The notes under the pieces were generated by a model. That model had not been told where the DNA came from. It did not search any database and worked only from the letters and a program-made list of their open reading frames with translations. A stretch of 37,676 bases of DNA, taken from Firmicutes bacterium UBA911 (lineage in GTDB: Bacteria > Bacillota > Desulfotomaculia > Desulfotomaculales > Desulforudaceae). How positions within the stretch are numbered: the stretch's first letter is position 1; each line of letters begins with the position of its first letter. The stretch spans positions 489-38,164 of the forward strand of contig DBEH01000030.1 in assembly GCA_002294005.1 (NCBI GenBank). Direction: 5' to 3'. Below are positions 1-7,822 of the stretch, piece after piece. Position numbers and translations under genes: made by a program.

Positions 1-269
1 CCCTACAGCGCAATTTAGATTTCGCTGAAAAGCCCGATTTGCTGCACCGAGGCATTATCTCCGGTCACTGTGTCCGCGCTTAAGGAATGAACTCGCTCGC
101 CTCAGGCGGCGCCGAAACTCGCCCGCTTCGCGATCTTAAACAGTCGGTCGCCGCTATTCCTCGGCTTCGCTCGTTCTTTGAATAAGCTCCCAATGTGACC
201 TCCGATGATACCCCGGTGTAGCATGTTGCGTGTAAAGCGACTTTTTCGGTAAAAACTTGCGCTGTAGGG
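1..269. mobile_element. Foldback, MITE-like non-coding element (copy 1)
   Basis: The first 13 bases and the last 13 (257-269) are perfect inverted repeats (CCCTACAGCGCAA). Inside them the arms continue as an imperfect inverted repeat: 45-72 pairs with about 200-227 (CACCG..GGTCAC cores). There is no convincing ORF; the short frame on the minus strand lacks similarity to anything known. The right end lies 7 bases from the stop of the next gene. A shorter relative sits at 29970-30062 and shares a 27-base identical stretch with 178-204. The element begins at window base 1, so the left target site cannot be inspected. A non-autonomous foldback transposon or a structured 3' UTR repeat are both possible. 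Confidence 0.65.
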
Positions 270-276
270 TTACAAG

Positions 277-1020
277 TCACCGCTTTGTATCCTCGCCGTA
301 GTCGCTCGGCGCCTCTTCTTCCCAGAAGTCGGTGACCTCCACCCCGGCCGGAAGGGCGAAGACGTCGTCAGGTACCAACCCGACTTCCAGGTCCTTGAAC
401 TCCACTACGGTAAAGCCGCCGTCCGCCATGTTTTCCACCCGCAGGGGCAGACCGTACTCCTCCCACAGGTAGAGCACTGTCGCCCCCCGGGCCTCTTCCC
501 GCGTGAACTTCCGGCAGCGCAAGCCGTCCAGGAATGTGACCTCGCCCGGAACCCACTCGGCTGGGTTCAGGCCGCGCACGTAGTCCAGCGGTGTCTCCGG
601 AACACTCGCTTCCCCATCGCCCAGCCTCATCCGCGTCGCCCTGCTTTCGGCGGCGTCGTAGGACAACAGTTCGCCCCGGCCGGTGTCTACCAGCAGAACC
701 AGGCCCTGCCCGTCGAACATCGTCTCGGTCTTTACCCAGTCACCCTGCAACCAGACCCGTGTTTCGTACGACCACAGGGGGTAGTTGGTCACCTGCCGGT
801 AGTGGAGTCCGTCTATGCCGGCGCTCCTGACCAGCAGCGCCTCCAGTTCACTCTGCACCTGTTCACGCGCCGCTTCCGGATGGCCGCCGGGAGCCTGGGA
901 CGCAGTCCCGTTGAAGGCGCTTAAGCCCACCGCCGCCACCACCAGCAATCCCGCGCATACCAGCACCGTCAGCCGCTTCCAACTCAGCCTTTCCGGCGCC
1001 TTTCGGCTTTGCCGCCTCAT
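277..1020 (-). CDS. LolA-like (outer-membrane lipoprotein-sorting fold) membrane-anchored protein
   Basis: 247 residues. A basic N-terminus is followed by one hydrophobic segment at about 18-36 (LTVLVCAGLLVVAAVGL), so the protein is secreted or anchored with its bulk outside. The rest resembles the LolA/LppX-like beta fold: a YETRVW-LQGDWVKTE strand pair, an FDGQG..LVDTG turn, and late strands where a carboxylate-rich loop precedes VVEFKDLEVG. In Gram-positives such proteins are poorly understood and often sit near sporulation or envelope genes. The ATG follows a weak GGAG. The next gene upstream stops at 1134, leaving about 110 bases that contain a GC-rich hairpin (1092-1118), so this may be a separate unit. 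The fold assignment is moderate; no substrate can be named. Confidence 0.6.
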   Translation of the reverse strand: MRRQSRKAPERLSWKRLTVLVCAGLLVVAAVGLSAFNGTASQAPGGHPEAAREQVQSELEALLVRSAGIDGLHYRQVTNYPLWSYETRVWLQGDWVKTETMFDGQGLVLLVDTGRGELLSYDAAESRATRMRLGDGEASVPETPLDYVRGLNPAEWVPGEVTFLDGLRCRKFTREEARGATVLYLWEEYGLPLRVENMADGGFTVVEFKDLEVGLVPDDVFALPAGVEVTDFWEEEAPSDYGEDTKR

Positions 1021-1091
1021 TCTCCGCCCACCGCCTCAAACATTTGCTTACAATAATACGGGAGGGGTGCGGACAATATGCCCGGGACCGG

Positions 1092-1118
1092 GGCCGGCGG
1101 CGTAAAAACGCGCCGGCC
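1092..1118 (-). terminator. GC-rich hairpin after the PHP phosphatase gene
   Basis: GGCCGGCGGCG (1092-1102) pairs with CGCGCCGGCC (1109-1118) with one bulged base around an A-rich loop. It lies 16 bases past the stop at 1134 in the direction of transcription. There is no T-run after the stem, so it is only a possible terminator or processing stem. Confidence 0.35.
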
Positions 1119-1133
1119 TTGAATTCTGGCTCC

Positions 1134-1937
1134 CTACAGGGGCACCAGGCGCCGCCGGCGCTCCTGAAAAACGGCCAGCCGGTCATACCCGGCCCGCCGC
1201 AGCAGGGCCACGGCCGCGTGGTAGCCGAAACCGACTTCTTCCGGACGGTGGGCGTCAGAACCCAGCGTCACCGGGATGTTCAGTTCGCGGCAGGCGGCAA
1301 GAAAAGCAGGATGCGGGTAGATTTCGGCCACGGGGGCCCTTAAGCCCGCCGTATTCACTTCAACGCCGATGCCGGATCCGGCGATGACAGAAGCCGTCTC
1401 CCGGTAGAGCGCCGTCAAATCGCCACCTGGCCGGCAACCGAATTTCTTCAAAAGGTCCGGGTGGGCCAGGACATCGAAAAGGCCGGAACGGGCCGCCTCC
1501 TGCACCAGCAGGAAATAGCGCCGGTAGAGCGCGTCGGGGTCCCAGTTCCGGTAGCCGTCCAGAAGTTCGGTTTGGTCGAAGCCCCAGCCGTCTATATAGT
1601 GAACCGAGCCCAGCACATAGTCGAAAGGGTATCCCGACAAAAGCGCCGCCAGTTCGGCCTCCCGGCCCGGCACGAAATCGGCCTCGATCCCCAGCCTGAC
1701 CGGCAGATCCGGATTGGCCGCCCGCAGAGCCAGGACGTCGTCCACGTACTGCGGCAACTCGGATTCGGTCATGGCCAAACCGGAGGGGCGCCTTTCGGGG
1801 GGGCAAAAATACAACGGAACGTGGTCGGCGAACCCGATTTCACGCAAACCACGCTTTCGGGCCGCCCGGACGTAGTCGGCCATCCGGCCCCGGGCGTGCC
1901 CGCACCGGAAGGTGTGGAGGTGGTAGTCAACCGGCAA
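1134..1937 (-). CDS. PHP-domain phosphatase, histidinol-phosphatase (HisJ/HisK) type
   Basis: 267 residues, the usual length for PHP-family histidinol-phosphatase, which removes phosphate from L-histidinol phosphate in histidine synthesis. PHP metal ligands are visible in order: DYHLHT at 4-9, then GFADH near 35-39, the GIEADF acid near 83-88, GSVHY near 110-114, AHPDL near 158-162 and GSDAH near 227-231. The start is TTG six bases after the stop of the methionine synthase-like gene, so the two are probably cotranscribed. No other his genes are nearby, so the substrate rests on family similarity; other PHP phosphoesterases share the motifs. Confidence 0.8.
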   Translation of the reverse strand: MPVDYHLHTFRCGHARGRMADYVRAARKRGLREIGFADHVPLYFCPPERRPSGLAMTESELPQYVDDVLALRAANPDLPVRLGIEADFVPGREAELAALLSGYPFDYVLGSVHYIDGWGFDQTELLDGYRNWDPDALYRRYFLLVQEAARSGLFDVLAHPDLLKKFGCRPGGDLTALYRETASVIAGSGIGVEVNTAGLRAPVAEIYPHPAFLAACRELNIPVTLGSDAHRPEEVGFGYHAAVALLRRAGYDRLAVFQERRRRLVPL

Positions 1938-1943
1938 CGTGCA

Positions 1944-3026
1944 TCAAAACCTTTCTCCCCCGGCAATTCCACCGCCGGCGCGCAGTGCTTCCGAGACGCC
2001 CGCCGTCAACCGGTAGATCTTTTCGGCCAGGGCCTCCGTCAGTGTGGCGGCGCCGCAGCTGGGGGTGATCAAGCATTGCCGCCGCAGCCGCTCCGCGGAG
2101 ATCCCCCGGCTGGAAAGCTCCTTCCAGAATCCTTCCAACCTGGCACTCAGGCTCTCCACGGTTTCCGTCTCCACCTGCTCCGAGGTGGGCACTATCCCCC
2201 AGGCCACCACCCCGCCCCGTGCCAAAAAGGCGTTGAGTTCGGCCCGGTACGGCAGCAGAGAATCAAAATACCAGTACGCGTCAAGGCTCAGCACCTCGGC
2301 GCCGGTATCCATCAGGATGCTCCAATCGACGGCGGCGCACGAGTGGATGCCGGACTTCGCCCCCGCCATCCGGATGCCGGCGACGACGGCCTCCAGGTCC
2401 TCCACGATCATCCCGCGGGTTACCGTAATGTACGTCGACTGCCCGTAGACACTCACGCCCGGCTCATCCACGAAGACCAGTACCCGGGCACCGCTCCCGC
2501 CGAGCGTTTGCGCCTGCCAGCGGCCCTGAAGCGCCAGATTCTTGACCACCAGGTCACGCAATTGTTCATCGTAATACGCAGGACGGCCCCCGGCATCGGT
2601 CAACTGAAAGGCGGCGGTCAGCGGCCCCACGACCTGTCCTTTCACAAAACCGGCCGGTCCGGCCGGGGCTCGTTCCAGGAAGGCATAGAACCCCGAGGCC
2701 GCTTCCCGCAGGATGGCGAACCGCTCCAGGGCCTCCCGGTCACCTTCCTCCGCCGCCAGGTACAGCGCATAGAACGCGGCCATCCTTTCGGGCCAGTCGG
2801 GGGCGCCGGTGGCAAAGCAAACCTTGTCTTTGTTCCGTTCCAAAAGCCCGGTTTCCAGCAGGGGGTGCAGGAACTGGAGCACGAAACCCTCCTGCGGGCC
2901 CAAACCGGGCAGTTGCGGCCAGTGGGGCATGTCCGGCAAGTACGCCGCCACGAGATCTAACGCCTGCTCCGGATTCGTGTACGGCAGGCTGCCGATTCCG
3001 GTCGCGAGCCCTCCGGGGGTCCACAT
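1944..3026 (-). CDS. Core methionine synthase-like protein (MetE C-terminal/UROD-like fold)
   Basis: 360 residues, about half of full MetE, matching only its catalytic barrel. The N-terminus has the family signature GIGSLPYT. Zinc-ligand positions are present: an HSC motif in GIHSCAA, a DEPGVS segment, and the late cysteine in TPSCGAATL. Short proteins of this kind in anaerobes are thought to move a methyl group from a corrinoid protein to homocysteine instead of from methyl-folate; that role here is inference. I chose ATG at 3026 because GGGAGG lies 8 bases upstream; a TTG at 3032 is too close. The start lies only about 16 bases from the rpmA terminator, leaving no room for a separate promoter. 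Confidence 0.75.
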   Translation of the reverse strand: MWTPGGLATGIGSLPYTNPEQALDLVAAYLPDMPHWPQLPGLGPQEGFVLQFLHPLLETGLLERNKDKVCFATGAPDWPERMAAFYALYLAAEEGDREALERFAILREAASGFYAFLERAPAGPAGFVKGQVVGPLTAAFQLTDAGGRPAYYDEQLRDLVVKNLALQGRWQAQTLGGSGARVLVFVDEPGVSVYGQSTYITVTRGMIVEDLEAVVAGIRMAGAKSGIHSCAAVDWSILMDTGAEVLSLDAYWYFDSLLPYRAELNAFLARGGVVAWGIVPTSEQVETETVESLSARLEGFWKELSSRGISAERLRRQCLITPSCGAATLTEALAEKIYRLTAGVSEALRAGGGIAGGERF

Positions 3027-3041
3027 TCTCAAAACCTCCCC

Positions 3042-3075
3042 GACAAAACAAAAGCCAGCCCGGTTAAAGGCTGGC
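3042..3075 (-). terminator. Rho-independent terminator after rpmA
   Basis: GCCAGCC (3054-3060) pairs with GGCTGGC (3069-3075) around an 8-base loop. In the minus direction the stem is followed by TTTTGTTTTGT. It ends the rplU-rpmA transcript, with possible read-through into the downstream methionine synthase-like gene. Confidence 0.85.
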
Positions 3076-3091
3076 CCCCGAACAGACGCCG

Positions 3092-3355
3092 CTACAGGGT
3101 GGCGGCGGGAACTATGTTGACCGTCTTGCGGTCCTTGCCCTGGCGCTGGAAACTGACATACCCGTCCGTCTTGGCGAACAGGGTGTCGTCGCCGCCGATC
3201 CCCACGTTGCGCCCGGGGTGGACCCTGGTCCCCCGCTGCCTGATGATAATGCTCCCGGCCGTGACAAACTGCCCGTCGCCCCGCTTGACTCCCAGGCGCT
3301 GGGCATTTGAATCCCGGCCGTTCCTTGAGCTGCCTACTCCCTTTTTATGGGCCAT
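3092..3355 (-). CDS. rpmA: 50S ribosomal protein L27
   Basis: 87 residues, clear L27: MAHKKGVGSSRNGRDS at the N-terminus, followed by RLGVKRGDGQ, the GSIIIRQRGT core and VHPGRNVGIG. L27 reaches the peptidyl-transferase centre with its N-terminus. The ATG at 3355 is preceded by GGAGGTG at the right spacing; a GTG three codons earlier lies inside that ribosome-binding site and is rejected. The N-terminus is the short MA-HKKG form, not the Firmicutes form with a cleavable extension ending in FF-A. The gene for the processing protease Prp, normally between rplU and rpmA, is absent: the gap to rplU is 21 bases. Confidence 0.97.
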   Translation of the reverse strand: MAHKKGVGSSRNGRDSNAQRLGVKRGDGQFVTAGSIIIRQRGTRVHPGRNVGIGGDDTLFAKTDGYVSFQRQGKDRKTVNIVPAATL

Positions 3356-3376
3356 TTTTGTCACCTCCCCAATGGA

Positions 3377-3688
3377 CTAAAACTCAATCTTCTCCACCAC
3401 CACCTGCGTGTAGGGCTGACGGTGCCCCTGCTTGCGCCGGTAGTTTTTCTTGGACTTGTACTTGAAAACAACAATCTTCTTGGCGCGCCCCTGTTTCTGC
3501 ACCCGGCCGGTCACCCGGGCGCCCGGGACCAGCGGCCGGCCGATCTTCAGGCCCTCGTCCGTGCTGACTAAAAGCACCCGGTCGAAAAGGAATTGGGCGC
3601 CGTTTTCAGCCGCGAGCTTTTCAACCCGTACCGTGTCTCCTTCGCGGACGCATAGCTGCTTGCCGCCGGTTTCAATAATCGCGTACAT
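3377..3688 (-). CDS. rplU: 50S ribosomal protein L21
   Basis: 103 residues, the standard L21 length, starting MYAIIETGGKQ and containing the typical late basic segment KYKSKKNYRRKQGHRQPYT. It binds 23S rRNA in the large subunit. An ATG start follows a purine-rich AGAGGGGG. It is cotranscribed with rpmA and has its own promoter at 3785-3813 plus a structured leader of roughly 90 bases, suggesting separate control from rng upstream. Confidence 0.97.
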   Translation of the reverse strand: MYAIIETGGKQLCVREGDTVRVEKLAAENGAQFLFDRVLLVSTDEGLKIGRPLVPGARVTGRVQKQGRAKKIVVFKYKSKKNYRRKQGHRQPYTQVVVEKIEF

Positions 3689-3777
3689 GTTGACCCCCTC
3701 TGTGTTTTTAAGGACTCGCCGGAACGGGGTGGGCGCAGGTCACACCGCTTTTAAACCTGTTCCGTGCGGTCATGCAC
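3689..3777 (-). promoter_or_regulatory. Structured 5' leader of rplU (candidate L21 leader)
   Basis: Between the promoter and the rplU start the transcript can form two stems: GTGC/GCAC (3774-3777 with 3764-3767) and a longer one closing GGAAC with GTTCC (3759-3763 with 3721-3725) with an inner AGGT/ACCT pair. Firmicutes commonly carry an L21 autoregulatory leader here. I see the stems, but cannot confirm a match to the known family without a covariance search. Confidence 0.35.
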
Positions 3778-3784
3778 GAACCAT

Positions 3785-3813
3785 AGTGTATCACCCGCAC
3801 GGTGGAAGATCAA
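3785..3813 (-). promoter_or_regulatory. Vegetative-type promoter for rplU-rpmA
   Basis: Minus-strand TTGATC (3808-3813), a 17-base spacer and TACACT (3785-3790), with TG one base before the -10 (extended -10). It overlaps the rng stop codon, so rplU-rpmA can be read independently of rng. Confidence 0.65.
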
Positions 3814-5051
3814 GCCCAATCTTTCCTCTGGCCTTGAATTTTGCCGGTTCCGCCGCACTGCGGGCAACTGCTCAGCAATAACTCCGCTAGGCTGGGATGG
3901 ACCTTTTTCCTAGTCAGCTCCACCAGGCCGAGCCGGGTCAGCCCCATGATGTGGGTCCGCCGCCGGTCCTTCTTGATTTCCTCGCCCAGCACCTCGAGCA
4001 CCCGGTTCCGGTGCTCTTCGTGGCTCATGTCGATGAAGTCGATGATGATGATCCCGCCCAGGTTGCGCAACCGCAACTGCCGCGCGATCTCCACCGCCGC
4101 CTCGAGGTTGGTCTTGTAAACGGTGTCCTCCAGGTCCACGCGACCGGTGAACCGGCCGGTGTTCACGTCGATCACGGTCAACGCCTCGGCCTGGTCGAAG
4201 ATCAGGTACCCGCCGCACCGCAGCCAGGTCTTGCGCTGCAGTGCTTTGTTGATTTCCTGGTTCACATTATAGGCTTCAAAGATATCGGGCTTGTCTTCCC
4301 AAAACACCCGGGATTTCAGTTTGGGGTTCACGGTGTCCAGGATGGTCAGGGACCGCGCGTAGCTGGTAAACGAATCAAGCACGAAGCGTTCGATTTCTTC
4401 CGTAAAGAGGTCGCGAATGATCCGCGGCAAAAGCCCGCACTCCCGGTACATAAGTGACGGGGCCGCGGCACCGGACTCCCGCTTCTGAATATCATACCAG
4501 AGCTTCTCCAGCTCCCGGACGTCGGCGGCCAGCACCTCGGCGGCGATCCCCCGGGCGGCGGTGCGCACGATCGCGCCCATCCCGTTGGGCCGCGCCCGGT
4601 GTACCACTTCCCGGAGACGTTCCCGTTCCGGTTCGTCCTCGATGCGCCGGGAGATGCCGATGTGGTTCACCGTCGGCATCAGCACCGTGTAATGTCCAGG
4701 CAGATTTACCCGCATTGTCACCCGGGGCCCTTTGTTGCCCAGGGGATCTTTGGCCACCTGTACGATCACTTCCTGGCCCGGGTGCAAAAGGTCCCTGATG
4801 CCGGCGTCCGTGCGGCCGGACTGCGGCAACACGTCATTCACGTAGAGAAAAGCGTTCCGGTCCAGCCCCACGTTTACGAACGCCGCCTCGATCCCGGGCA
4901 GCACGTTCTCGACCACACCTTTAAAAATACTCCCAACCAGGCAGATCTCTTCGTCCGGCTCTATATATACCTCCATCGGCACCCGGTTTTCAAGCAGCGC
5001 CGCCCGAGTGACGTTATCCCGGGTACTGATCACTATTTCTCTTTTCAGCAC
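3810..5051 (-). CDS. rng: Ribonuclease E/G family endoribonuclease
   Basis: 413 residues, RNase G size without the long RNase E C-terminal scaffold. An S1 domain lies near 35-115 (GSIFKGVVENVLPGIEAAF). The DNase I-like catalytic part carries the two Mg-binding aspartates in TVIDVNTG and IIIDFIDM. The zinc-link CPQCGGTG sits near the C-terminus, so the protein should dimerise. It cuts single-stranded A/U-rich RNA in mRNA decay and rRNA processing. I take the start as GTG 5051, six bases after GAGGAGG; the frame is open for 29 more codons upstream but that stretch falls in a repeat and looks unlike protein. The neighbourhood next to rplU/rpmA and the DUF2344/radical SAM pair is conserved. Confidence 0.92.
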   Translation of the reverse strand: MLKREIVISTRDNVTRAALLENRVPMEVYIEPDEEICLVGSIFKGVVENVLPGIEAAFVNVGLDRNAFLYVNDVLPQSGRTDAGIRDLLHPGQEVIVQVAKDPLGNKGPRVTMRVNLPGHYTVLMPTVNHIGISRRIEDEPERERLREVVHRARPNGMGAIVRTAARGIAAEVLAADVRELEKLWYDIQKRESGAAAPSLMYRECGLLPRIIRDLFTEEIERFVLDSFTSYARSLTILDTVNPKLKSRVFWEDKPDIFEAYNVNQEINKALQRKTWLRCGGYLIFDQAEALTVIDVNTGRFTGRVDLEDTVYKTNLEAAVEIARQLRLRNLGGIIIIDFIDMSHEEHRNRVLEVLGEEIKKDRRRTHIMGLTRLGLVELTRKKVHPSLAELLLSSCPQCGGTGKIQGQRKDWA

Positions 5052-5067
5052 TGGCTGCCTCCTCGTT

Positions 5068-5176
5068 AGAGGCTGGAGGCCGGGTGCCGGAAGTTGGAAA
5101 TCAGGCGCCGCATATGCTCTCCGTGGTTGCCGGCCCAATCAAGTCTCCGGTCTCCAACCTCCGGCCTCTTGCCTCT
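5068..5176. repeat. Imperfect foldback repeat between rng and DUF2344 gene
   Basis: AGAGGCTGGAGGCCGG (5068-5083) is the reverse complement, with two mismatches, of CCGGCCTCTTGCCTCT (5161-5176). The arms extend inward as TTGGA/TCCAA-rich sequence. It fills the whole intergenic gap and would form a long stem in the transcript leading into rng. It looks like a short dispersed repeat; it has no coding content. Confidence 0.55.
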
Positions 5177-5182
5177 ATTAAT

Positions 5183-5854
5183 TTACAGGTCCCAGAGAAG
5201 AACGCCCTCCCGGGACAGCACTGCGGTCCGCAAAACATTGAAACTCTCCGCATCCAGCTCCAGGTCAACCCCCAAGGCCCGTACGACTTCATCCGGACGT
5301 ACGTTCCGCGCCGAGCCGGCCTCCAGTTTCATAGTCAGTTTCAGCCGGTCACCGTCGCTTTGTGCTTTCAGACGATGGATGCCCGGGCGGATGTCTTTGC
5401 GCCTGATTCCCTTGGCGGTTTTCCGTTCGGCTGCAATCTCCCGGCGGGCCAGGAAGCGGGCTATTCCCTCCTCCAGATGTCCCGCCGAAAACCCCCGGGG
5501 CAGATCCCCCGCCGCGAGATAGCAGGCCCGGCGCACCAAACTCATCAGCGGCGGGCCTACGGCGCTCCGGGCCCCGAAGGGCACAAGCCCTCCCGGCAGG
5601 TTCCGACACAGCCGGTCCAATACTTCCTCCGGGGCCAGGTCACCCTCCAGCTCCAGGTCGACGTATTCCCGGCACCCGCTGGTGCCGACCGGCAAGGGGG
5701 CGGCGAAGACCAGTTTCGGCCGCGGGTTGAATCCCTGACTGTACGCCAGCGGCAGCTCCGCCCGCCGGGCGGCGCGTTCAAAGGCGCGCATTACGTCCAG
5801 GTGCGAAATAAAACGGGCCGGCCCCTCCTGGCGGTAAACGAGCCTAACCCGCAC
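5183..5854 (-). CDS. DUF2344 (TIGR03936) radical SAM-linked protein
   Basis: 223 residues. Family features are visible: RLVYRQEGPARFISHLDVMR at the start, then the QGFNPRPKLVFAAPLPVG segment. These proteins are nearly always encoded next to the TIGR03960 radical SAM protein, as here; the function is unknown, possibly RNA modification. I prefer GTG 5854, eight bases after GGAGG, which overlaps the upstream stop by 11 bases and suggests translational coupling. A TTG at 5884 is possible but has a poor ribosome-binding site. Confidence 0.88.
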   Translation of the reverse strand: MRVRLVYRQEGPARFISHLDVMRAFERAARRAELPLAYSQGFNPRPKLVFAAPLPVGTSGCREYVDLELEGDLAPEEVLDRLCRNLPGGLVPFGARSAVGPPLMSLVRRACYLAAGDLPRGFSAGHLEEGIARFLARREIAAERKTAKGIRRKDIRPGIHRLKAQSDGDRLKLTMKLEAGSARNVRPDEVVRALGVDLELDAESFNVLRTAVLSREGVLLWDL

Positions 5855-7700
5855 CGCCGCCGGCCTCCAAGACGCGGGGTTCAACCGCCAGCCCCGGGCA
5901 GAGACCGCACCCGGCGCACTCCTGTCCCCGGCAGTCCGGCGTGGTCTCTCCGGTCAGGGCCCGCTGGTGCTCAGCCGCCAGGTACTCCCGGTCCACCCCG
6001 GTGTCCAGGTGATCCCACGGCAGTACGTCCGTATACCGGTAGGTACGGTTCGCGTAGGCGCCCGGATCAAGACCGGTTTCGGAGAAGGCGCGCTGCCACA
6101 GGTCGAACCGGAAACACTCCCGCCAACCGTCCATGCGGCAGCCCAATTCCAGGGCCCGGGTCAGCACGGCCCCCAACCGGCGGTCCCCGCGCGCGAACAC
6201 GGCCTCCAGAAAGCTGGTCTCGGGTTCGTGCCCGCGGTACACCAGGTTCTTGCCCCTGAGGGCGCCCTGCAAAAAAGCCTGCCTCTCCCGCAATTCGGGC
6301 AGAGGGGTCTGGGCTTCCCACTGGAACGGGGTGTGCGGTTTGGGCACAAACGACGAGGTGCTGACGGTGACGTTGAGGCGCCCCCTGGCCACACCGCATT
6401 CCCGGCCCCGCTCCAACACTCTCCGGGCCAAACGGGCGATTCCGGCGATGTCGTCCAGGGTCTCGGTCGGGAGTCCCAACATAAAATAGAGCTTGACCCG
6501 ATGCCACCCGGCCGCAAAGGCCGCCCCGACAGCCTGCAGGAGGTCCTCGTCCGTCACCTGCTTGTTGATCACGTCCCGCAGGCGCTGGCTGCCGGCCTCC
6601 GGAGCGAAGGTCAGGCCGCTCTTACGTACGGCCTGCACCGCGCGGGCCAGCTCAACCGCAAAAGCGTCCACCCGCAGGGACGGCAGGGAGACGTTCACCT
6701 GTTCACCCTGGTGGCGGTCGACCAGCGCTCCCACCAGCTCACCGATCCGGGAATAGTCGGTGGTACTCAACGAGGTCAGGGAAAGCTCGTCGTAGCCGGT
6801 GTTCTTTAAGAGCTCCGCGGCCTGGGCCAGGAGAATCCCGGGGTTCTTCTCCCGCACCGGACGATAAATCGCTCCGGCCTGGCAGAAGCGGCACCCGCGG
6901 GTGCAACCCCGGAAGACCTCCAGCATCGCCCGGTCGTGCACCGCCTCGAGGTAGGGGACGATGGGCTTGGTCGGGTAAGCCGCCTGGTCCAGGTCCTGGA
7001 CCACCCGCTTTCGAACGCGCTCCGGAATCCCGGAGACGACGGGGCGGACCCCGGCCAGGGTACCGTCGGAAGCATACTCCGCGCGGTATAAACAGGGTAC
7101 GTACACTCCGGGAATGCCGGCCAGGGCCCGGAGCAATTCCGCACGGGAGCTGCGGGTTCGGCCGTGCTTTTTCACCACCTCGACCAGGTCGTGCAGGCCT
7201 TCTTCCCCCTCGCCCAGGAACACGGCATCCAGAAAAGGAGCCAGGGGCTCCGGGTTGAAAGCACAGGGTCCACCGGCTACGACCAGGGGCATTCCCGCCC
7301 GGCGGTCGTGCGCGGCCGTTGGTAGGCCCGCAAGATCCAGCATGTTCAGGACATTGGTGTAGCTCAGTTCATACTGGAGGGTGAAGGCCAGCACGTCGAA
7401 ATCAGCCAGAGAACGGTGCGACTCCAGCGAAAAAAGGGATAGGCCCTCCCGGCGCATCTCCCGCTCCATGTCGGTCCAGGGAGCAAAGACGCGCTCCATC
7501 AGGGCGTCTTCCCGGCTGTTCACCACGTGGTAGAGGATGTGCAGCCCGAGGTGGGACATGCCTACCTCATACACGTCGGGAAAAGCAAAGGCGATCCGGA
7601 CCGGTGTCTTGTCCCAGTCCTTGACCACCGCGTTAAACTCACCGCCCACGTAACGGGCCGGCCTCTCGACCCGGGACAAAATACGCTCTAAACTGGTCAT
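5844..7700 (-). CDS. TIGR03960-family B12-binding-like/radical SAM protein
   Basis: 618 residues. The N-terminal part (about 45-180) resembles the cobalamin-binding fold (RIAFAFPDVYEVGMSHLG). The radical SAM cluster motif follows as C-T-R-G-C-R-F-C with cysteines at about 266, 270 and 273, then a TIM-barrel with PEAGSQRLRDVINK and a LGLPTET motif. A cysteine-rich tail (CRGQECAGCGLCPG) may bind a second cluster. It is the standing partner of the DUF2344 protein, with which it overlaps. The reaction is not known. The start is ATG 7700, preceded by a G-rich stretch; 11 further codons upstream are open. Confidence 0.9.
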   Translation of the reverse strand: MTSLERILSRVERPARYVGGEFNAVVKDWDKTPVRIAFAFPDVYEVGMSHLGLHILYHVVNSREDALMERVFAPWTDMEREMRREGLSLFSLESHRSLADFDVLAFTLQYELSYTNVLNMLDLAGLPTAAHDRRAGMPLVVAGGPCAFNPEPLAPFLDAVFLGEGEEGLHDLVEVVKKHGRTRSSRAELLRALAGIPGVYVPCLYRAEYASDGTLAGVRPVVSGIPERVRKRVVQDLDQAAYPTKPIVPYLEAVHDRAMLEVFRGCTRGCRFCQAGAIYRPVREKNPGILLAQAAELLKNTGYDELSLTSLSTTDYSRIGELVGALVDRHQGEQVNVSLPSLRVDAFAVELARAVQAVRKSGLTFAPEAGSQRLRDVINKQVTDEDLLQAVGAAFAAGWHRVKLYFMLGLPTETLDDIAGIARLARRVLERGRECGVARGRLNVTVSTSSFVPKPHTPFQWEAQTPLPELRERQAFLQGALRGKNLVYRGHEPETSFLEAVFARGDRRLGAVLTRALELGCRMDGWRECFRFDLWQRAFSETGLDPGAYANRTYRYTDVLPWDHLDTGVDREYLAAEHQRALTGETTPDCRGQECAGCGLCPGLAVEPRVLEAGGGAG

Positions 7701-7822
7701 GCGGCCCCCCGGTGCCAGAAAACTGGTGCCCACGGTTTGTCCTAAGGGATACCGGCTAGATAGAGCAGAACCTAACTAGTAGTATATCCCAAACTCCAAA
7801 CGGTTCCCGCTTTATTCTAGAC

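Noticed and set aside
80..280. 66-residue ORF on the minus strand inside the foldback element
   Set aside because: Lies wholly in inverted-repeat DNA, has no ribosome-binding site and no recognisable composition.
1461..2960. 499-residue plus-strand open frame
   Set aside because: Antisense shadow of the PHP phosphatase and methionine synthase-like genes, a common effect in GC-rich DNA; composition is His/Gln/Pro/Arg-rich.
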